From Streptomyces sp. TLI_235 (GTDB taxonomy: Bacteria > Actinomycetota > Actinomycetes > Streptomycetales > Streptomycetaceae): 64,000 nt of DNA. The stretch spans positions 868,001-932,000 of the forward strand of contig NSGV01000002.1 of assembly GCA_002300355.1 (NCBI GenBank), in the 5' to 3' direction. Of the stretch, positions 61,190 to 64,000 are shown piece by piece. Under the pieces are notes generated by a model. That model saw nothing but the letters and a program-made list of their open reading frames with translations. It searched no databases and had not been told where the DNA came from. Positions within the stretch are counted from its first letter, which is position 1. Every line of letters starts with the position of its first letter. A program made the translations under genes and the position numbers.

Positions 61190-62239
61190 ATGCCCGGACA
61201 ACAGACGGAACGCCGCTCGCCGGCGTACCTGGACATCGCACGCGATCTGGGGGAGGACATCGGGCGGGGGCGTTTCCCGGTCGGGCAGAACCTGCCCTCG
61301 GAACGCCGGCTCGCCACCGTGTACGGAGTGAACCGGCAGACGGTACGGGCCGCGCTGCAGCACCTGCGGACACAGGGCCTCGTGGCCGGCGACCACCTCG
61401 GCACCTACGTGCTGTCGCCGCGGGAGGGACGGGCCGCCCGGCCCCCGGCCGGGCCGGCGCCGACACACGGCTTCCCGGGCTCCTTCCTCCGCCCGGCCCG
61501 CCCGGCCGCGGGGATCGGCCGGCTGCTGCGGCGACCACCCGAGCACTGGGCGGCCACCGCGCTGGAACTGCCGCCCGAGCGCGCCGCGCTCGCCTACGAC
61601 CACCGACTGAAGGACGAGGACGGGCGGACCCTGCAGTCGGCCAGCTCCTGGTTCGCGCCGGTGCTGACGATACTGCTCCCCGGGCTCGGCCGGTCCGCCT
61701 GGGCACTCGGCGAGGACGCGGAGGCCGGCCGGGAGGCGGACCTCGCGGAGCTGTACGGCTGGGCGGCCACCGCGGGGCTGCGGCTCCGCGCCGCCGACCG
61801 CGTCCAACTGGCCCGCGACGCGGCGGAGGACGACCCGCCCGGCGGCCTGGAGGTCCGGCGCACCATCGCCGACCAGCACGGCCGGACGCTGATCGGCACC
61901 GTCTTCCGGATCGCCGACGAGCAGGCGGAGCTGCGGTACGCGGACAGCCAGGCGCTCCTGCCCGGCGACACCCGGCCGCGCACACCGGGCGCCGCACGCC
62001 GGATCGCCGAACCGGACCGCGCCGTCCTCCACTCCTGGGCCTCACCCAACGCCCCGGACCGCGGGCTCGCGCTGCGCGCCCGGATCGTGCTCGCCTGCGA
62101 GCACGCCTCCGCGGAGGAGGCGGCCGGACGGCTCGGGCACTCGGCGCAGCTGGTGGCGGCCTGGCGGGACAGGTTCCGGGCCGGCGGGCTGCAGGCACTG
62201 GAAGCCTCGCCCCGCCGGGGACGGCCCCGTTCACGCTGA
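61190..62239 (+). CDS. GntR/UTRA regulator with added C-terminal transposase-type HTH
   Basis: A 349-aa protein. The N-terminal GntR winged helix (GRFPVGQNLPSERRLATVYG, NRQTVRAALQHLRTQG) and a UTRA ligand domain (about residues 95-265) make a HutC-type sugar regulator. The last 75 residues look like the N-terminal helix-turn-helix of IS630-type transposases: RARIVLACEHASAEEAAGRL, HSAQLVAAWRDRFRAGGL, PRRGRPRSR. That fusion is unusual. ATG 61190. It is divergent from the sugar ABC operon and likely controls it. Confidence 0.88.
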   Translation: MPGQQTERRSPAYLDIARDLGEDIGRGRFPVGQNLPSERRLATVYGVNRQTVRAALQHLRTQGLVAGDHLGTYVLSPREGRAARPPAGPAPTHGFPGSFLRPARPAAGIGRLLRRPPEHWAATALELPPERAALAYDHRLKDEDGRTLQSASSWFAPVLTILLPGLGRSAWALGEDAEAGREADLAELYGWAATAGLRLRAADRVQLARDAAEDDPPGGLEVRRTIADQHGRTLIGTVFRIADEQAELRYADSQALLPGDTRPRTPGAARRIAEPDRAVLHSWASPNAPDRGLALRARIVLACEHASAEEAAGRLGHSAQLVAAWRDRFRAGGLQALEASPRRGRPRSR

Positions 62240-62259
62240 GCCGGTGCCGGACCGGCGAA

Positions 62260-62886
62260 CTACCGGGGGCGGCGCAGCCTGACCAGGGCGTCGATCGCCT
62301 CGCCCGCCGTGCCGTGGCCGTCGGGGGCGGCCACGGTGCGGCGCACCCGCTCGGCGCGGACGGTCTGCAGGCCGAGGCCGGCCAGGTCGTCGAGGACGTC
62401 GGCGGGGGTGAAGAGCACCCGTGCGTCCTGCGGGCCGCCGGTGCCCTCGGTGAGGTTGGTGGTGTCGTGGCCGACGACCAGCAGGGTGCCGCCGGGGGCG
62501 AGCGCCTCGGCGGCGCGGCGCAGCGCGGTGCGGCGGTCGGCGGCGGGGAGCTGCAGGTAGGCGACGAGGACGAGGTCGTACGCGGCCGGTTCGGCGGTGC
62601 GGGTGAGGACGTCGGCGGGCACCCAGTCGATCCGGTCGGCGGTGCCGGCGGGGCGGGTGGCGGCGAGGGCGCGGCCGCGGTCGAGGGCGACGGCGGAGAA
62701 GTCGACGGCGGTGGCGTGCCAGCCGCGCTCGGCGAGCCAGATGCTGTTGCGCCCCTCGCCGGCGGCGAGGTCGAGGGCGCGGCCGGGCGGCAGGTCCGCG
62801 CATTCGCCGACGACCCAGCGGTTGGGTTCGACGCCCCAGAGCTGCTCGGTGGCGCGGTAGCGCTCGTCCCAGTCCTGACTGTCCAT
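62260..62886 (-). CDS. SAM-dependent methyltransferase (TehB-like)
   Basis: A 208-aa class I methyltransferase. SAM motif I is ALDLAAGEGRNSIWLAERGW, followed by VDFSAVALDRG and a hydrophobic motif YDLVLVAYLQLP. The WDERY start (DWDERYRATEQLWGVEPN) is typical of TehB/thiopurine-methyltransferase-like proteins. ATG 62886 chosen because the conserved part starts there. Substrate unknown. Divergent from the PI-PLC-like gene. Confidence 0.9.
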   Translation of the reverse strand: MDSQDWDERYRATEQLWGVEPNRWVVGECADLPPGRALDLAAGEGRNSIWLAERGWHATAVDFSAVALDRGRALAATRPAGTADRIDWVPADVLTRTAEPAAYDLVLVAYLQLPAADRRTALRRAAEALAPGGTLLVVGHDTTNLTEGTGGPQDARVLFTPADVLDDLAGLGLQTVRAERVRRTVAAPDGHGTAGEAIDALVRLRRPR

Positions 62887-63028
62887 CGGCGGCCTCCTTC
62901 GGTCCGAGCGTACGCGGCGGGGGCGGGGCCGGTGCGGGGGAAGGGCAATGCGGAAGATTGTCTGGTACATGACGCACGGATGCGCTTCCATGGGGTGACG
63001 CCGCCTCAGGCCCCTCACCGGAGGTCCC

Positions 63029-64000
63029 ATGCGCCCCATCCGTACCGGACTGCTCCTCACTGCCCAACTCGCCCTGCTGGCAGGGCTGTCCGCGCCGGTC
63101 GCGGCGGCCGCCGCGGGCCCGCCGGCGCCCGGCGCCTACTTCGTGCAGAGCGTCGTCACCGGGCTGAACGCCGCGGACGCCGGCGGGGCGGTCGACCAGC
63201 ACAATCCCAAGGGCAACGAGGACCACCAGCAGTGGACGCTGCGGGCCTCGGGTGGCGCCTCGGTGCTGGAAAGCGCCGACCAGGCGGGCCGCTGCCTGGG
63301 CCGATCGGGCGACCGGGCCCGCGTGGTGGGCTGCGGGGACACGGCGGCGGCCTGGGAGGTGCTGCCCTCGGGTGCGTCGAGCTGGCGACTGAAGGCCCCC
63401 GGCGCCGAGCAGTACCTGAGCCTCGCGCCGAAGCCGGCCGGCGCCTCCTACCCCGCCGGCCTGCAGGTCGCCGGAGCGGGCCCGCTCGCCGACTTCTACC
63501 TGACGCCGACCGCGCCGCCGACCGCGCCGATGCCCGGCCCGCAGGAGCGGACCCTCGATCAGCTGACCTTCCTGACCGCGCACAACGCGTACGCCAACGG
63601 GGTGGACGGCGGCTTCGCCCCGCCGTTCGTGAACCTGGCGCCGAACCAGACGCGCGGCATCCAGCAGCAGCTCGCCGACGGGGTACGCGGCTTCATGCTG
63701 GACATCCACCAGACGCCGGACGGGGCGATCCTCTGCCACAACAGCTGCACCCTGGTGTCGCGACCGGTGGCGCTCTGGGTCGACCTGCAGCGGATCGCCG
63801 ACTTCCTGGCGGCCAACCGGGGCGAGTTCGTGACGGTCTTCCTGGAGGACTACGTCTCCCCCGAGGTGCTGCGCGGCGAGATCACCAGGGTCCGCGGCCT
63901 GAACGACGTGCTGTTCCGGCCGGACACCGCGGGAGTGCGCGAGCACGGCTGGCCGCGGATGGCGGACCTGGTGGCCTCGAACAGGCGACTGATGATCTTC
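63029..64000 (+). CDS. Secreted PI-PLC-like phosphodiesterase, 3' end cut by window edge
   Basis: The frame is open from ATG 63029 to the last base (324 codons). A Sec signal (GLLLTAQLALLAGLSAPVAA) is followed by a roughly 130-residue region with a lectin-like beta-trefoil pattern (QWTLRASGGASVLESADQAG, SWRLKAPGAEQYLSL) and then a PI-PLC X domain: TFLTAHNAYAN (first catalytic His), GVRGFMLDIH and ILCHNSC (second His). It would cleave a phosphoinositide- or glycerol-type phosphodiester outside the cell. The C-terminus lies beyond the window. Confidence 0.87.
   Translation, partial: MRPIRTGLLLTAQLALLAGLSAPVAAAAAGPPAPGAYFVQSVVTGLNAADAGGAVDQHNPKGNEDHQQWTLRASGGASVLESADQAGRCLGRSGDRARVVGCGDTAAAWEVLPSGASSWRLKAPGAEQYLSLAPKPAGASYPAGLQVAGAGPLADFYLTPTAPPTAPMPGPQERTLDQLTFLTAHNAYANGVDGGFAPPFVNLAPNQTRGIQQQLADGVRGFMLDIHQTPDGAILCHNSCTLVSRPVALWVDLQRIADFLAANRGEFVTVFLEDYVSPEVLRGEITRVRGLNDVLFRPDTAGVREHGWPRMADLVASNRRLMIF

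Noticed and set aside
61190..62239. A whole IS630 insertion sequence
   Set aside because: Only the HTH-like segment is present, in frame with a regulator; no DDE domain or terminal repeats were seen.

Overview
This 64 kb window is high-GC actinobacterial chromosome, almost certainly from the family Streptomycetaceae (Streptomyces or Kitasatospora; the genus cannot be settled from the sequence alone). The reasons are the third-position G/C bias of every real gene, frequent GTG starts, a cluster order ureA-B-C-F-G-D, a MurT/GatD pair, an SCO2400-type zinc-ribbon membrane protein, a DUF5685 protein and an ECF41 (SigJ-like) sigma factor. I see no rRNA, tRNA, CRISPR array, prophage, complete insertion sequence or secondary-metabolite megasynthase. 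It reads as accessory-leaning chromosome of single genes and short operons.

Layout. 0-5 kb: end of a PLP decarboxylase, a divergent LysR regulator/NmrA oxidoreductase pair, a darcynin-like protein and an MFS exporter facing a frameshifted ArsR-type regulator (5.1-6.1 kb). 6-14.6 kb: glmS with a small upstream partner, divergent asnB-type amidotransferase, an odd Cys/His-rich exported protein, a PLP decarboxylase and a membrane/ACT/GNAT fusion. 14.7-16.7 kb: wreckage of a glycosyltransferase and two methyltransferases, each with indels, perhaps an old cell-surface glycan cluster. 17-20.6 kb: murT-gatD (lipid II amidation), a highly structured intergenic region, then pfkA. 20.7-25 kb: TetR-MFS efflux pair sharing an operator-like motif, a D-2-hydroxyacid dehydrogenase and a CtaG-type membrane protein. 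25.1-30.7 kb (minus strand): the urease operon ureABCFGD behind a four-part GlnR-like box, followed 15 nt later by a SigJ-like sigma factor gene.

30.8-44 kb is rich in hydrolases and secreted enzymes: a membrane-anchored endonuclease/phosphatase-fold protein, a Tat-exported glycerophosphodiesterase, a sphingomyelinase-type phosphodiesterase, a semialdehyde dehydrogenase, a LigD-like DNA ligase, an M4 metalloprotease behind an unusually AT-rich promoter, and an aspzincin protease carrying four hemopexin-like blades. A DAP-decarboxylase-like enzyme and a PucR regulator follow. 46-57.5 kb holds many small genes (DUF1508, SCO2400, DUF488, double Nudix, zinc alcohol dehydrogenase, DUF5685 with a remarkable Cys/Asp tail overlapping a short CDI-immunity-like gene, a possible ART-HEAT protein, DUF457, metallophosphoesterase, DoxX, UspA, STAS, XRE-cupin, GNAT). 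57.6-62.2 kb is a sugar ABC importer divergent from a GntR/UTRA regulator that carries an extra transposase-type helix-turn-helix, with a DasR-like dyad between them. The window ends inside a PI-PLC-like secreted protein.

The most interesting items are the GntR-UTRA-HTH fusion with its dyad, the DUF5685 Cys/Asp tail and its coupled neighbours (50.9-53.3 kb), the Cys/His-rich exported protein at 10.4 kb, the GlnR box plus sigma factor on the urease operon, and the dense palindromic region between gatD and pfkA.
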